Assembly (NCBI GenBank): GCA_015522385.1
Contig: WAMJ01000281.1
Coordinates: forward strand, 1 to 40,000
DNA from: Candidatus Heimdallarchaeota archaeon
Lineage (GTDB): Archaea; Asgardarchaeota; Heimdallarchaeia; Heimdallarchaeales; Kariarchaeaceae
Reading direction: 5' to 3'
DNA length: 40,000 nt
The translations under genes and the position numbers were made by a program. Below are positions 7,533 through 16,194 of this stretch, piece by piece. Positions within the stretch are counted from its first letter, which is position 1. Each line of letters begins with the position of its first letter. The notes under the pieces are model-generated. The model had not been told where the DNA came from, did no database searches, and saw only the letters and a program-made list of their open reading frames with translations.

Positions 7533-7858
7533 ATTGGCACTCTGAATGAGGATAGGACGTGGTTGATCGCAATTTTGTCACCCTGTGAAACTCTAATTGC
7601 TATGTTTCTCATTCTATCCAGTTCCTCTTCATCAGGTAGTTTGGATACGTTGTATACAAGTATTAACTTGACCTTGTTGTTCACTTGAAGCTGTTTCATC
7701 ACGAAGTTGTCCCTGACAGTGATATCATCTAAGTCATTCGTTGGGTGTCTCTCTAGCAACTCTATGATTCTTGGACGAGGGAGCTCCTCGTCGTCCCCTA
7801 AGTAGTGCTCGAATATGGGGAAATTCATTGCGTGATAGAGTATAAAAGCTAATGGCAC
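7529..7858 (-). CDS. Hypothetical protein (109 aa)
   Basis: A small soluble protein with no recognised motif. An acidic segment (LGDDEELPRPRIIELLERH) is followed by a predicted strand, KVKLILVYNV, and an amphipathic helix around residues 75-100. The start is GTG 7858, with a weak AT-rich element about 24 nt upstream; the in-frame ATG 7828 is an alternative giving 99 residues. The 3' end overlaps that of the TlpA-like gene by 4 nt in convergent orientation. The coding call rests on its open frame and lack of a better gene on the other strand. Confidence 0.5.
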   Translation of the reverse strand: MPLAFILYHAMNFPIFEHYLGDDEELPRPRIIELLERHPTNDLDDITVRDNFVMKQLQVNNKVKLILVYNVSKLPDEEELDRMRNIAIRVSQGDKIAINHVLSSFRVPI

Positions 7859-7939
7859 TGTGTGTACTTGGAATATCTGTATTTGAACTCTTACACTATA
7901 CTCAATACATTCGTCATGGTCTCTTGACCAACAGTAGAA

Positions 7940-7945
7940 TTTAAA
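7940..7945 (+). promoter_or_regulatory. TATA-like box of 7966 gene
   Basis: TTTAAA lies about 24 nt before ATG 7966, which argues for that start over the in-frame ATGs 7948 and 7960. Confidence 0.4.
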
Positions 7946-7965
7946 GGATGGTCTGTAGAATGAGT

Positions 7966-8595
7966 ATGTTATCCGAGGTCATGATCTCTGGATCCGCGTT
8001 CACCTACAACTATCTTAGGGAAAGTCTAAGTGAAGACAGGGTTCTGAAGATTCTCCAGACGCTCAACTCGGGAGGAATTCCAACACTACTACCCGTACCA
8101 GAACAGCGGGTCTATATCCTCTCACTTCCATCGAGATCCAATACTGGGAGACTTGGCTATGTGGCAATTCTCCATGGGAATCAACTCACTGAATTCCATG
8201 AAAATTCTTCCTCTGGGTCATTGTATTTTGTGAATTCATACCAGAGAGCGATTGAACGGATGCCAGAATCAAAGGTATTTGTCCTCTCTGAACTCCGCTC
8301 TGCCCAAGAGGGTATCCGCAAGCTTTTCAAAAGGTCCCCCCGCCTATTAAAAGACTATGAACAGAGGAGCACAGAGCTCATCTCATGGTTAGATTTTGCC
8401 ACGATCCTCCCCTTTGAGGCCAGCTACGTCAACCTTTCAAGACATTTGAAGAACTCCTACCCCTGTGATATAGAGCTCTATGAGATGCTGGCCTCGGGTG
8501 AAGATTACGAAAATTCACTAAGCATTGTCCGTAGACTGGTTGTGAGGAAGATGAGAATAGTCGACCAGATGCTGAATCATATGATTCTTTGCTAG
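7966..8595 (+). CDS. Hypothetical protein next to GTPase gene
   Basis: A 209-residue soluble protein that I do not recognise. The N-terminal part has alternating hydrophobic strands (RVYILSLP, GYVAIL, SLYFVN) suggesting an alpha/beta domain. The C-terminal half is helical and basic. In-frame ATGs occur at 7948, 7960 and 7966; the last is chosen from the TTTAAA box about 24 nt upstream. It is convergent with the coiled-coil GTPase gene, 19 nt apart end to end. No catalytic motif is visible. Confidence 0.65.
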   Translation: MLSEVMISGSAFTYNYLRESLSEDRVLKILQTLNSGGIPTLLPVPEQRVYILSLPSRSNTGRLGYVAILHGNQLTEFHENSSSGSLYFVNSYQRAIERMPESKVFVLSELRSAQEGIRKLFKRSPRLLKDYEQRSTELISWLDFATILPFEASYVNLSRHLKNSYPCDIELYEMLASGEDYENSLSIVRRLVVRKMRIVDQMLNHMILC

Positions 8596-8614
8596 AATTC
8601 GATACCCTGTGAAT

Positions 8615-9526
8615 CTATTTCTTCTTTGGAATACTCGGGACGCCAAAGTCACTCTTTGGTGCGGTCTCCTCTTCTTCTTCCTCCATTGGTTCAGAGGTTT
8701 CTTCCAGATCCTCTGCAGAATTGGCGGACATCACACTTCTAAGAGCTGTGACCACACGATCCATTTTCTTCTCAAGGAGATTGATCTTTTTAATCATCTT
8801 CTTCATCGTATTCTCGAGTTTCTCAATGCGCTCATTGTTCTTCTCGCCCTCCTCGAGTACCCCACCTATAAGTGCGTTTGATGCTTGAGCTACTGTCTCA
8901 ACAGCAGCTGCAACCTCCTTCTCCACATTACCTGAACCACCACCTGGGGCAATCTCGTACACTCCGTCTTGTTCGAATATTGGGAGCTTGTGGTCACGCT
9001 TGTTCAGCAACCGCCTGGCCATGATGTCGAAAGCGGTGTCGATATTAAGGCCCGTCTTGGCAGATGTGTCCATGTAGTAGAAGGTAATTCCAAACTTTGC
9101 TGCCATCTGTTTGAGGTAGTCGACCGCCATCCCCGAAGTAACCTGTCTGGTCTCAACGAGATCTGCCTTATTACCCAATGCGATGAAGGTCTGGATTGAA
9201 TTATTCGAGAAGTTTGTACAGTCCTCAATCCATTGTTTCAAATTGGTGAGCGACTGAGGGTCTTGGACGTCAAAGACGAGAAATGCAGCATGACCTCCCT
9301 TAAAGAACGACTTCCGGGCAGAAACATAGGCATCTTGTCCTGCAAGGTCGAATATCTGCATCTTGACATCTATATTTTCAATGTTCAGAGACTTCGAAGC
9401 GAAGTCGGCTCCGATGGTCTTGAGGTAGTCTCCAGTGAATCCCCTACCCATGTAGCGCTCACGAATCGAGGTCTTACCGACTGCTCCATCTCCTGTCAGG
9501 AGTATTTTAAACATGTAACTTGGCAT
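8615..9526 (-). CDS. Rab/Ras-like small GTPase with coiled-coil and acidic tail
   Basis: A 303-residue GTPase. All motifs are intact: G1 G12-T19, switch I Thr37 in KTIGADF, G3 DLAGQ at 60-64 with the catalytic Gln, G4 NKAD at 119-122 and G5 TSAKTG near 155. After residue about 175 come a Gly-rich linker (PGGGSG), a predicted coiled coil (about 215-262, EKLENTMKKMIKKINLLEKK), a Glu-rich stretch and a terminal KKK. There is no prenylation Cys, so membrane attachment would need the coiled coil or a partner. It shares RYMG.GF and TIGADFA with the 4159-5289 GTPase, so the two are probable paralogs. ATG 9526 is chosen because GGAAGTGA precedes it; GTG 9529 is possible. Confidence 0.93.
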   Translation of the reverse strand: MPSYMFKILLTGDGAVGKTSIRERYMGRGFTGDYLKTIGADFASKSLNIENIDVKMQIFDLAGQDAYVSARKSFFKGGHAAFLVFDVQDPQSLTNLKQWIEDCTNFSNNSIQTFIALGNKADLVETRQVTSGMAVDYLKQMAAKFGITFYYMDTSAKTGLNIDTAFDIMARRLLNKRDHKLPIFEQDGVYEIAPGGGSGNVEKEVAAAVETVAQASNALIGGVLEEGEKNNERIEKLENTMKKMIKKINLLEKKMDRVVTALRSVMSANSAEDLEETSEPMEEEEEETAPKSDFGVPSIPKKK

Positions 9527-9602
9527 CACGTCACTTCCAATCTTTATCTCTCATGGAATTCCAAGAAATAAAAACCTCTCGCATTACCTGTCCGAAATTG
9601 AT

Positions 9603-10226
9603 TTAGACTGTCTTGTTGAGATTCTTGATGAAAGAGTTGATCTCCGAGTCGATAACCTGCTTACTCCTCTCGTAGCTATCCTTTTGAAAAGCAAGATCCT
9701 TCCTCGGTACCATCTCTTTGAAGTAGATTGTGAAGTTATTTCTCTCGAAGAATCTTCCACGGACTCCGAAGAATGGCTTCATTGTTTTTCTGAACATTCT
9801 CGAGAGAGCTTCATTGATCTCACCACTTGAAATCGCGAACTCTTTGAAAAACTCCTTGTCAATGTGCTGAACAAATTCTGCCTTGCTGAATTTCTCACCA
9901 TCATTGATCTTCAGAAGTTCAAGGAGGAGGGTGGAACCGATCTGTCCCGCTCTCGAATCGAGATAGTAGATAATTCTTCTGAGCTTCTTGTACTTGTTAT
10001 TCTCGGTATTTAGTATCCTATCTACCGTCATGAACTTTCCTTTTGAGTAGAAAATGGCGATGGCTCCGATCACTGGGCCATCCATGGTACCCTGCTCGAT
10101 TACCTCTGAGAGCAAGAGTCGCCTACCAGACTGGTGAGTGAAGAGCTGTTTTGAATCCTGAGCCTTCTCAATGGTTGCCCGAAGTTCGTGCTTCAGCCTA
10201 AAGAGGAGTTGATCTAACATATTCAT
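9603..10226 (-). CDS. Hypothetical protein upstream of GTPase
   Basis: A 207-residue basic soluble protein, unrecognised. It contains a predicted beta hairpin (GPVIGAIAIFYSKGKFM), then helices with LRRIIYYLDSRAGQIGSTLLLELL that could be a winged-helix-like unit, and a second domain ending in a helix (residues about 175-205). It lies 76 nt upstream of the coiled-coil GTPase on the same strand and may be co-transcribed, which makes it a candidate partner. ATG 10226 is preceded directly by GGTGG. A TATA-like AATTTATAAG at about 10293-10302 would give a leader of roughly 45 nt. Confidence 0.65.
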   Translation of the reverse strand: MNMLDQLLFRLKHELRATIEKAQDSKQLFTHQSGRRLLLSEVIEQGTMDGPVIGAIAIFYSKGKFMTVDRILNTENNKYKKLRRIIYYLDSRAGQIGSTLLLELLKINDGEKFSKAEFVQHIDKEFFKEFAISSGEINEALSRMFRKTMKPFFGVRGRFFERNNFTIYFKEMVPRKDLAFQKDSYERSKQVIDSEINSFIKNLNKTV

Positions 10227-10292
10227 CCACCGAGTACGAAAAGCGAACTGGTTTCGCTACATCGCAAATTTGAATCATCATGACAATATGCA

Positions 10293-10302
10293 CTTATAAA
10301 TT
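10293..10302 (-). promoter_or_regulatory. TATA-like box of the 9603-10226 gene
   Basis: AATTTATAAG on the minus strand lies about 70 nt from ATG 10226, so it would imply a leadered transcript, unlike most genes here. Confidence 0.35.
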
Positions 10303-10338
10303 TACTCTTGACAATTAGGGGGAAATACAAGAAACTAT

Positions 10339-10434
10339 GGGTATGTACTCGCGGAGCTCCGAAAGTACCCCTGTGTCCGCGTCCGATAATCGTACTCGCA
10401 GGTACAATACGTAAAAATCTTCATCCGTTTTTAC
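10339..10434. repeat. Cluster of inverted and direct repeats in divergent intergenic region
   Basis: A 240-nt non-coding gap separates two divergent genes. It holds GGGTA/TACCC arms (10339-10343, 10366-10370) around the perfect palindrome CGGAGCTCCG (10352-10361). GTACTCGC occurs twice (10345-10352, 10392-10399), each followed by a second GTAC. GTAAAAA (10411-10417) pairs with TTTTTAC (10428-10434). The layout suggests operators or a structured leader shared by the divergent promoters; function unknown. Confidence 0.5.
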
Positions 10435-10438
10435 CAAC

Positions 10439-10447
10439 AGATAAATA
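10439..10447 (+). promoter_or_regulatory. TATA box of zinc-ribbon/MoxR cluster
   Basis: AGATAAATA lies about 24 nt before ATG 10467, immediately after the GTAAAAA/TTTTTAC inverted repeat, fitting a leaderless first gene. Confidence 0.55.
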
Positions 10448-10466
10448 GGTATATGCAAATGATGAC

Positions 10467-12185
10467 ATGATGGAAGAAGTATATGTCGCACGAGTGGATA
10501 AGACTCTTTTCACTTCTTTGACCGAGTGGATGACATTCGGCACTACCTCAGCAGGTGTTTTCCTCGCTGTTGTAATTCTCTTTTCCACTAATATCGATGA
10601 CTTCTTCATCTTCATCAGTTTCCTTCTAGTAGGAGGTGTTTCGCTTTTTCTCGATATTATTCGTATGCGTGTAAACCGCAACAATATGACTGAACGAAGA
10701 TTTTGGTACCGAACCACGAGGTACATGGGGGTCTTCCTAAGTGGAGGGTACCTCGCTGGAATGCTGTGGGTCTACCTCAGCCGTATTTTCTCGATGATGG
10801 TCATATCTTGGGTTGCCTTCCCACAGACTTTCGCCAACGATGAGATCTCTGATCCATATGTTACCGAGTTGCTGACACTGGCAATTCTTGTATTCAGCGT
10901 TCTCATTGGACTATCATTTTACCGGATACTCGTGGAAAATTCATTCTCGGGAAATAGGGTTCAGCTTTTCTCGGGGGGACATGAAATTGCCTTCCTTATT
11001 CAGTTCTTCCTGATGGCAGCTTATCTTCCTCTAATTCTTATGACGGTTGCATTTGGCACTCTTAAGAGTGAAGTCTTCGCATCAACATTCATGGCCGCCA
11101 GCCTCGGACTGGTCGTCTACCCTCTGTTCTTTCTACCGTTAACACTCTTGATTACTCTTATAGTTGTGGACATTGTCCCCAAAATCCTCGACCACTCACA
11201 GTACCGCTATCCCAGACTAGAGCATCGTGGAATGATTGCAGGACAATTTCTGGTCTCTGTATTCCTCATCTTCTTCTCAGTGAACATGTTCAGGTTCTCA
11301 AGATCCAACTCGTTCATCATATTTATTGTTGTTCTACTGCTTGAAGGGATGGTTATCTATCAAGTCCTATCTGGGCTGAAGCGGGACCTATGTAGTATTT
11401 GTCAGTTGGTGAAGAGTCCCACAGATAGTGGATCAATCTGCATATCTTGCGATGGTGAGATGCCTGATATCAAGGTGCCTAAACTTCTTGAGAGCAAGGC
11501 TAAGGTACCGCAGTGTCCAAGTTGCAAGGAGGAGTGGAGCTCATTCTCTAGGCAGTGCAGCAATTGCAACTATCTTTACCTACTATCCTGTCCACATTGT
11601 GCTCAGACCATCAATCCTCTGTGGACAGTGTGTGTGAGTTGCAAGAACGACCTCATCCCAATTCCTAAAATAGCCCTAGAGGCAGGGAGTTCGACGAGCT
11701 TCTCAAAAAGTGCGGTATTATCTGTTGTGTTCGGTGCCGTACTCCTGCTGAATCTGATATTCGAGATACTCACTATAATTACCGTTAACTCGCTAACAGG
11801 TGAAGATAGAACTCAGCACTGGATCTTTTTCATCTCTGCAGTCTACAGGTCAATTGTCTACGGAATCGCCCTTCTCCTCCTGATCTATCTTATGCTGAAC
11901 TTCTCGAAGCAGTATTTCACACCGGTCATCCTCTTAGTGATCAAGTTGGTGCTCTCAGGTATCTCGTTGATTACCCTGTATGTCTTTCCCTTTTTGGTCT
12001 TCCGGGTTATTGATATGGTCATGCCCGTCACCCCCTTGATATTCGGGTTACCTTTGTTACTTTTGGTCATCGCAATGTGGGTCTATTTCTGGAGGAGGGA
12101 GTGGATAAACCTGCTAGAGTTCCGACCAACGGTTGGGTACGACCCGTTTTTTGACAACATCTCGGAGGTAGATAGCAATGAGTGA
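10467..12185 (+). CDS. Membrane protein with three tandem zinc ribbons (MoxR cluster)
   Basis: A 572-residue integral membrane protein. Residues about 25-305 contain roughly seven to eight hydrophobic helices. Residues about 308-400 carry three consecutive CxxC...CxxC zinc ribbons (CSIC/CISC, CPSC/CSNC, CPHC/CVSC), twelve Cys in all. Residues about 415-545 add about four helices. The ribbons are probably cytoplasmic. No enzyme motif is seen. It is the first gene of the cluster, with a TATA box 24 nt upstream of ATG 10467 (ATG 10470 is also possible). Its stop overlaps the next ATG by 8 nt. Linkage to DUF4129, DUF4350, MoxR and DUF58 genes suggests it belongs to that membrane-associated chaperone-like system. 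Confidence 0.82.
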   Translation: MMEEVYVARVDKTLFTSLTEWMTFGTTSAGVFLAVVILFSTNIDDFFIFISFLLVGGVSLFLDIIRMRVNRNNMTERRFWYRTTRYMGVFLSGGYLAGMLWVYLSRIFSMMVISWVAFPQTFANDEISDPYVTELLTLAILVFSVLIGLSFYRILVENSFSGNRVQLFSGGHEIAFLIQFFLMAAYLPLILMTVAFGTLKSEVFASTFMAASLGLVVYPLFFLPLTLLITLIVVDIVPKILDHSQYRYPRLEHRGMIAGQFLVSVFLIFFSVNMFRFSRSNSFIIFIVVLLLEGMVIYQVLSGLKRDLCSICQLVKSPTDSGSICISCDGEMPDIKVPKLLESKAKVPQCPSCKEEWSSFSRQCSNCNYLYLLSCPHCAQTINPLWTVCVSCKNDLIPIPKIALEAGSSTSFSKSAVLSVVFGAVLLLNLIFEILTIITVNSLTGEDRTQHWIFFISAVYRSIVYGIALLLLIYLMLNFSKQYFTPVILLVIKLVLSGISLITLYVFPFLVFRVIDMVMPVTPLIFGLPLLLLVIAMWVYFWRREWINLLEFRPTVGYDPFFDNISEVDSNE

Positions 12186-12735
12186 GAACAAGTCTGTTGC
12201 ACGATCTGAGAGGTATACTCCAAAGTACAATAGCGCGACCACCAGTTACTCAGCTGCGATCATCCTTTCAACTGGGATATTTGTCTCCCTATACTCGACT
12301 TTCATCACTGGAACCGAGGGCTTCCTCAAGATACTGAGGCTTGTGTATTTTGATTTTCAGTTCTCCGCCTTTACCTCAGTTTATGCCATCAGCATACAAG
12401 TTTTCTTCACCCTGATCGGGAATAACTGGCCGAGTTTAATATTGAACTTTTTCCTTGGATGGTTCATTGGAGGGATACTCGCAGGATTCATCTACGGGAA
12501 GAAGGCGAGGAGTGGCAGCATCGAAGTTGCACGAATTCTATTCAAAACCACTGTGCTTTACCTATTGGTAGTATTCAGCTTCAGCTTGTACTCAGTGAAT
12601 GGAATTGGGTTGGAAGATATTATCATAGGACCAGCAATCATGATCTTCCTCTTCTTCCTGACCCTGATGTCTCTACCGTTAGCCCTTGCTGCCCTTGTGG
12701 GAATACAAATAGGAGTGATACTAAAAAATGTCTGA
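12178..12735 (+). CDS. Uncharacterised four-to-five-TM membrane protein (MoxR cluster)
   Basis: A 185-residue protein with hydrophobic segments at residues about 23-43, 62-80, 88-106, 120-142 and 150-182, after a polar N-terminus of about 20 residues. No family motif is recognised. It overlaps both neighbours by 8 nt (ATGAGTGA and ATGTCTGA), so it is translated together with the zinc-ribbon protein and the DUF4129 protein. Its likely role is a membrane component of that complex. Confidence 0.75.
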   Translation: MSENKSVARSERYTPKYNSATTSYSAAIILSTGIFVSLYSTFITGTEGFLKILRLVYFDFQFSAFTSVYAISIQVFFTLIGNNWPSLILNFFLGWFIGGILAGFIYGKKARSGSIEVARILFKTTVLYLLVVFSFSLYSVNGIGLEDIIIGPAIMIFLFFLTLMSLPLALAALVGIQIGVILKNV

Positions 12736-13855
12736 TCGAACCCGATTTCTGTACCAGATACCCTCTACCCTCAGAAGGCCTAAGGGTATCCAAAAACTGT
12801 TCACCTTCCTCCTCATCGCGACACTGATAGGTCTGATCCTGATCTCATTCGGGAACTCACAGACTGCTCCATTGTCTGAGGTCGGATCGACCAAATATCA
12901 GGAAGCTCCTGGAAAATCTCTAGGAGATACAGGTGGTGACTTTCCATTTTCCCCCAATCTTGACAACATAGATCCATCAAATCTTCCTCCGATAGACCCC
13001 GGGAATGTTCCTGGAGGTGGAATACCCACTGGTAGCCCCCCTGATATCAGTCCTCCCGATATTCCGACTGGTAACCCACCCAATATCAATCCTCCCGATA
13101 TCCCTACCGCGAATCCTCCCTCTATAGATCCTCCTGACATCAATCCTCCAGATGTCAATCCCCCTGGTGGATCCCCTGGTGGTGGGAACTCACCCAATAT
13201 AAATGTCTCCCCCCCTTCATTCAACGTAGATCAGAAAGATCCGAAATACAGATTCTTCCCCTCCTTCAACCTGACCGATCTGGGAAAAATCAAGATCTCG
13301 ATTGGGGACATCGAGATAGACTTCTCGATATCGATCACCGTGGTCATTCTCATTATACTATTAGCCCTTCCACTTCTTATCACAAAGATATTCACACCTT
13401 GGGCTCTTTCTCTTATGAAGGAGAATGAAGAAATGCCGCAGACTGACGTTGTTGATAGGAAGAGGCAGAAGGAACTAGAGGTGCAGGAACGCAAACGTAG
13501 AGCGGAAAGGAAACGCAGACTCCTCACTTTCAGAGACTATGTCATGGACATCCTCTCTCATATCTCCGTGCTGGAGAAGTCACTAACCCCAGAGGAGATC
13601 GTGATAGAGGTCTACCACGAATTGGATGAAGCTTTCAGCAGGTTCTCCGCTCTCAAGAGGGAACCTGGAGTGACCCCACTGGAGCATTCTCACTCGGCCT
13701 TCACCTCGGACGAGGTAAATACCAGCGCCCTCGAATCTATCGTGAATATGTTCTACCTGTCCAGATTCGGACGTAAGGATATCAACCAGTCACATATCGA
13801 GGAGTTAAGATTTTTGCTTGGAAATCTCGTGAAGGAGGAAATACTCAATGAGTAG
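12728..13855 (+). CDS. DUF4129-like membrane protein with Pro-rich external stalk
   Basis: A 375-residue protein. An N-terminal hydrophobic segment (residues about 24-42) is followed by a low-complexity Pro/Asp/Asn/Gly-rich stretch (residues about 75-160) built on repeated PPDI/PPNI/PPDV units. A beta-rich segment comes next, then a second transmembrane helix (about 201-222) and a basic, helical cytoplasmic tail. The tail, with an EEIVIEVYHELDEAF helix, PGVTPLEHS and FYLSRFG, matches my recollection of DUF4129. DUF4129 proteins are commonly encoded with MoxR and DUF58 genes, as here. It overlaps each neighbour by 8 nt. The Pro-rich stalk is unusual and could span a surface layer. Confidence 0.8.
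   Translation: MSDRTRFLYQIPSTLRRPKGIQKLFTFLLIATLIGLILISFGNSQTAPLSEVGSTKYQEAPGKSLGDTGGDFPFSPNLDNIDPSNLPPIDPGNVPGGGIPTGSPPDISPPDIPTGNPPNINPPDIPTANPPSIDPPDINPPDVNPPGGSPGGGNSPNINVSPPSFNVDQKDPKYRFFPSFNLTDLGKIKISIGDIEIDFSISITVVILIILLALPLLITKIFTPWALSLMKENEEMPQTDVVDRKRQKELEVQERKRRAERKRRLLTFRDYVMDILSHISVLEKSLTPEEIVIEVYHELDEAFSRFSALKREPGVTPLEHSHSAFTSDEVNTSALESIVNMFYLSRFGRKDINQSHIEELRFLLGNLVKEEILNE
12990..13215 (+). repeat. Pro-rich degenerate coding repeat
   Basis: Within the DUF4129-like gene, short units encoding PPDI, PPNI, PPSI and PPDV variants recur every 5-9 codons. Their codons vary (cctcccgat, cctccagat, cctcctgac), so selection seems to act on protein sequence and the repeat is not a recent DNA duplication. 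Confidence 0.7.
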
Positions 13856-15164
13856 AGGCTTGCAGATAAACAAAGGGTACATCTTCTTAGCCATACTTGT
13901 AGGAACTGTCTTCCTATTCTCAGGTAACACCTATGCCCCTCCATACTCCATCTATAATACCTCTGAACTGGGGGTCTCCAAATTCTATCAAGGGATAAGC
14001 GATACCGAGGTCTTCCAGACCTACAGGTCAACCATCTCCCCCCTCGGGCTTTCCAATTTCAAAAATAAGGCGAATCAGACGATGATCATAATTGTGGGCT
14101 CCGAGAGACAATACCTCGACGGAGAGCTGGAAGTCTACTCCTCTTTCCTGAAAGCTGGTGGAACCATTCTACTCTTCGAGGACTTCGGTCCAGCCCGTGC
14201 CATAGCGGAGAGATTCGGAGTGGTGTTCATGAATGGTGTGTACAAGGAAACGAACCCTGATCTATACACAAATTCCCCCGACAAACCTCTCGTTTTCGAT
14301 TCGGTATTGTCGGAAGTAGTTGGTTTCCAGCTTCCACCGTTGCAGATGAACCGAGCAGTCCCTGTGGTTGATGTTTCTGGCTTCGTAGATGGCACTGCCT
14401 TCCCGATCCTTATGCCCTCTTCCAGCTCGTCGTTCGTTGACATCAATGACAACAATATCGTCGAGAACGGTGATTTCAGTGGTAATGTCCCACTGGGGAT
14501 ATTCAAAACTGTCAATGAAATTGGGAAGTTGGTGGTCTTTGGGGATGCCTCACTCCCAATCAACCAAAATTGGAACTCGAAGTTCACGTACCAAGGAGTA
14601 CAATATGACACTGGAAATGCATTCTACTCCATTTTAATCCTCCTCTTTCTCTCCGAGCAGTTCGGGATAGATACTATAATCTTCGATGAGAGCCACCAAG
14701 CTATTGACCTCATGTCTACTAATGGAATCCTGAGCTTCGTCATAGGTGCCTATTTGACATTTGTCTCTTCCTCTCTGGTCGTGCCTATTGTTGGCTTGTT
14801 TGTCGGTCTCCTCCTCATTTCCAGCCGCAGGAATATCAACATCATGAGCAAGCTGAAGGTTAGGATGAGTAAAGACTATACACGCGAGGATCTCAAGCCA
14901 CTTGTCATCTCTCGACCAACCAAGGTAGAACGGCAGATAAGTGAGCAGTACATACTCTATCAGAGGATGAAGAGGGGGACAATCCATATCGCCATCCACG
15001 AACTTCTTTCGAAGATCGAGAGCACTGGCAAGGGGTCCGACTTTCTAGCTGAGTTCAGACAGAAGTACCCGGACCTCTCAGACATCACTGATTTCAACAA
15101 GCTCCGTCAGATTTACTCGGAATTGCACACTTATCTGGAATCAAATCTGACCCGGTGGCTATAG
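13848..15164 (+). CDS. DUF4350-like membrane protein (MoxR cluster)
   Basis: A 438-residue protein. An N-terminal signal anchor (residues about 10-27) leads to an extracytoplasmic alpha/beta domain (about 35-285) with MIIIVGSERQYLDGEL, a GGTILLFEDFG strand-loop and FGIDTIIFDESHQ. This order is typical of DUF4350 proteins, which have a GATase-like fold without obvious catalytic residues. A membrane helix (about 300-328) is followed by a basic cytoplasmic helical tail. It overlaps the DUF4129 gene by 8 nt. An oligo-T stretch follows and the MoxR gene has its own TATA box, so this may end the first transcript. Confidence 0.8.
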   Translation: MSRGLQINKGYIFLAILVGTVFLFSGNTYAPPYSIYNTSELGVSKFYQGISDTEVFQTYRSTISPLGLSNFKNKANQTMIIIVGSERQYLDGELEVYSSFLKAGGTILLFEDFGPARAIAERFGVVFMNGVYKETNPDLYTNSPDKPLVFDSVLSEVVGFQLPPLQMNRAVPVVDVSGFVDGTAFPILMPSSSSSFVDINDNNIVENGDFSGNVPLGIFKTVNEIGKLVVFGDASLPINQNWNSKFTYQGVQYDTGNAFYSILILLFLSEQFGIDTIIFDESHQAIDLMSTNGILSFVIGAYLTFVSSSLVVPIVGLFVGLLLISSRRNINIMSKLKVRMSKDYTREDLKPLVISRPTKVERQISEQYILYQRMKRGTIHIAIHELLSKIESTGKGSDFLAEFRQKYPDLSDITDFNKLRQIYSELHTYLESNLTRWL

Positions 15165-15169
15165 GCTCA

Positions 15170-15182
15170 TTTTTACACTTTT
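15170..15182 (+). terminator. Possible T-rich terminator
   Basis: TTTTTACACTTTT lies just after the 15164 stop and before an independent TATA box at 15221. It may separate the two halves of the MoxR cluster. Confidence 0.35.
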
Positions 15183-15220
15183 GCTGGATAATTAATCAAT
15201 TAATTTCAGCAGTCTCGTTG

Positions 15221-15230
15221 AATTAATATA
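15221..15230 (+). promoter_or_regulatory. TATA box of MoxR gene
   Basis: AATTAATATA is centred about 29 nt before ATG 15256, supporting that ATG over TTG 15250 and a separate promoter for the MoxR-DUF58 half. Confidence 0.5.
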
Positions 15231-15255
15231 GATGTAAGTAAAATTCCGATTGTCG

Positions 15256-16194
15256 ATGAAACCAGATCAGATTAAAGAAATTACGGAATCGATTATTGAG
15301 GAGGCGAGCAAGCGACTCGTCGGATATGAGAACTACATCAAGAAAATGCTGGTCTGCCTGTGGGCTGACGGACATGTCCTCCTCGAAGGAAATCCTGGGC
15401 TTGCGAAGACCCTAACCGCATCTACTCTCGCTGAGATCCTCGGGATAGGGTTCGGTCGAGTGCAATTCACTCCTGACCTTATGCCCTCTGACATCACAGG
15501 AGTAAATGTCTACAACCAGAAGACGCTAGAGTTTGAGTTCCTCGAGGGACCCGTGTTCACTAACCTCCTGCTCTGTGACGAGATTAACAGGAGCCCACCA
15601 AAGACGCAAGCGGCACTTCTCGAAGCAATGCAAGAGCGGCAGGTCTCTGTAGAGGGTGCGGCAAGGAAGCTACCCGATCCCTTCCTTGTAATGGCCACCC
15701 AGAACCCACTGGAGAATGCTGGGGTGTATCCACTGCCTGAGGCACAGCAGGACAGATTCCTGATCAAGCTACTCATCGACTTCCCTGAGCGAGAAAGTGA
15801 GAAAAAGATGCTTTATATCAAGCACAACAATCTCCATCCCCCTGTAGAAACCTTGCTAAACAGTGATATCATCAGGGATATCCAGAAGTCCATTCTAGAT
15901 ATAGACATCTCTGACCAGATAATCGAGTACATCCTCAACATTGTTACGGGAACCCGGAACAACTCGAGCATTGAGATGGGTGCTTCTCCTCGTGCAAGTA
16001 TAGCCCTTATGCAACTGGGCAAGGCAGTTGCGGCCGTCAACGGACGGGACTTCATAACCCCGGATGACATCAAGTATATAGCCTTCGATGTCCTGAACCA
16101 CAGAATTATCCTCAGCCATGAAGCCGAGCTGGACAGGGTTGATCCCAAAGACGTCATCTCGACATTGGTGGAGAAGTCCAAAGTAGAGATATAG
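15256..16194 (+). CDS. MoxR-type AAA+ ATPase
   Basis: A 312-residue MoxR-family AAA+ ATPase, a chaperone-like ATPase that usually acts with vWA/DUF58 partners. Walker A is EGNPGLAKT near residue 43, Walker B LLCDEINR near residue 108, and the MoxR block PKTQAALLEAMQE follows. Sensor 1 is VMATQNPLE near residue 146 and the arginine-finger region is PEAQQDRFLI near residue 162. The C-terminal lid contains GASPRAS and LNHRIILS. Length is typical. It is followed by the DUF58 gene after 9 nt, with GGGTGGT just before that start. Confidence 0.95.
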   Translation: MKPDQIKEITESIIEEASKRLVGYENYIKKMLVCLWADGHVLLEGNPGLAKTLTASTLAEILGIGFGRVQFTPDLMPSDITGVNVYNQKTLEFEFLEGPVFTNLLLCDEINRSPPKTQAALLEAMQERQVSVEGAARKLPDPFLVMATQNPLENAGVYPLPEAQQDRFLIKLLIDFPERESEKKMLYIKHNNLHPPVETLLNSDIIRDIQKSILDIDISDQIIEYILNIVTGTRNNSSIEMGASPRASIALMQLGKAVAAVNGRDFITPDDIKYIAFDVLNHRIILSHEAELDRVDPKDVISTLVEKSKVEI

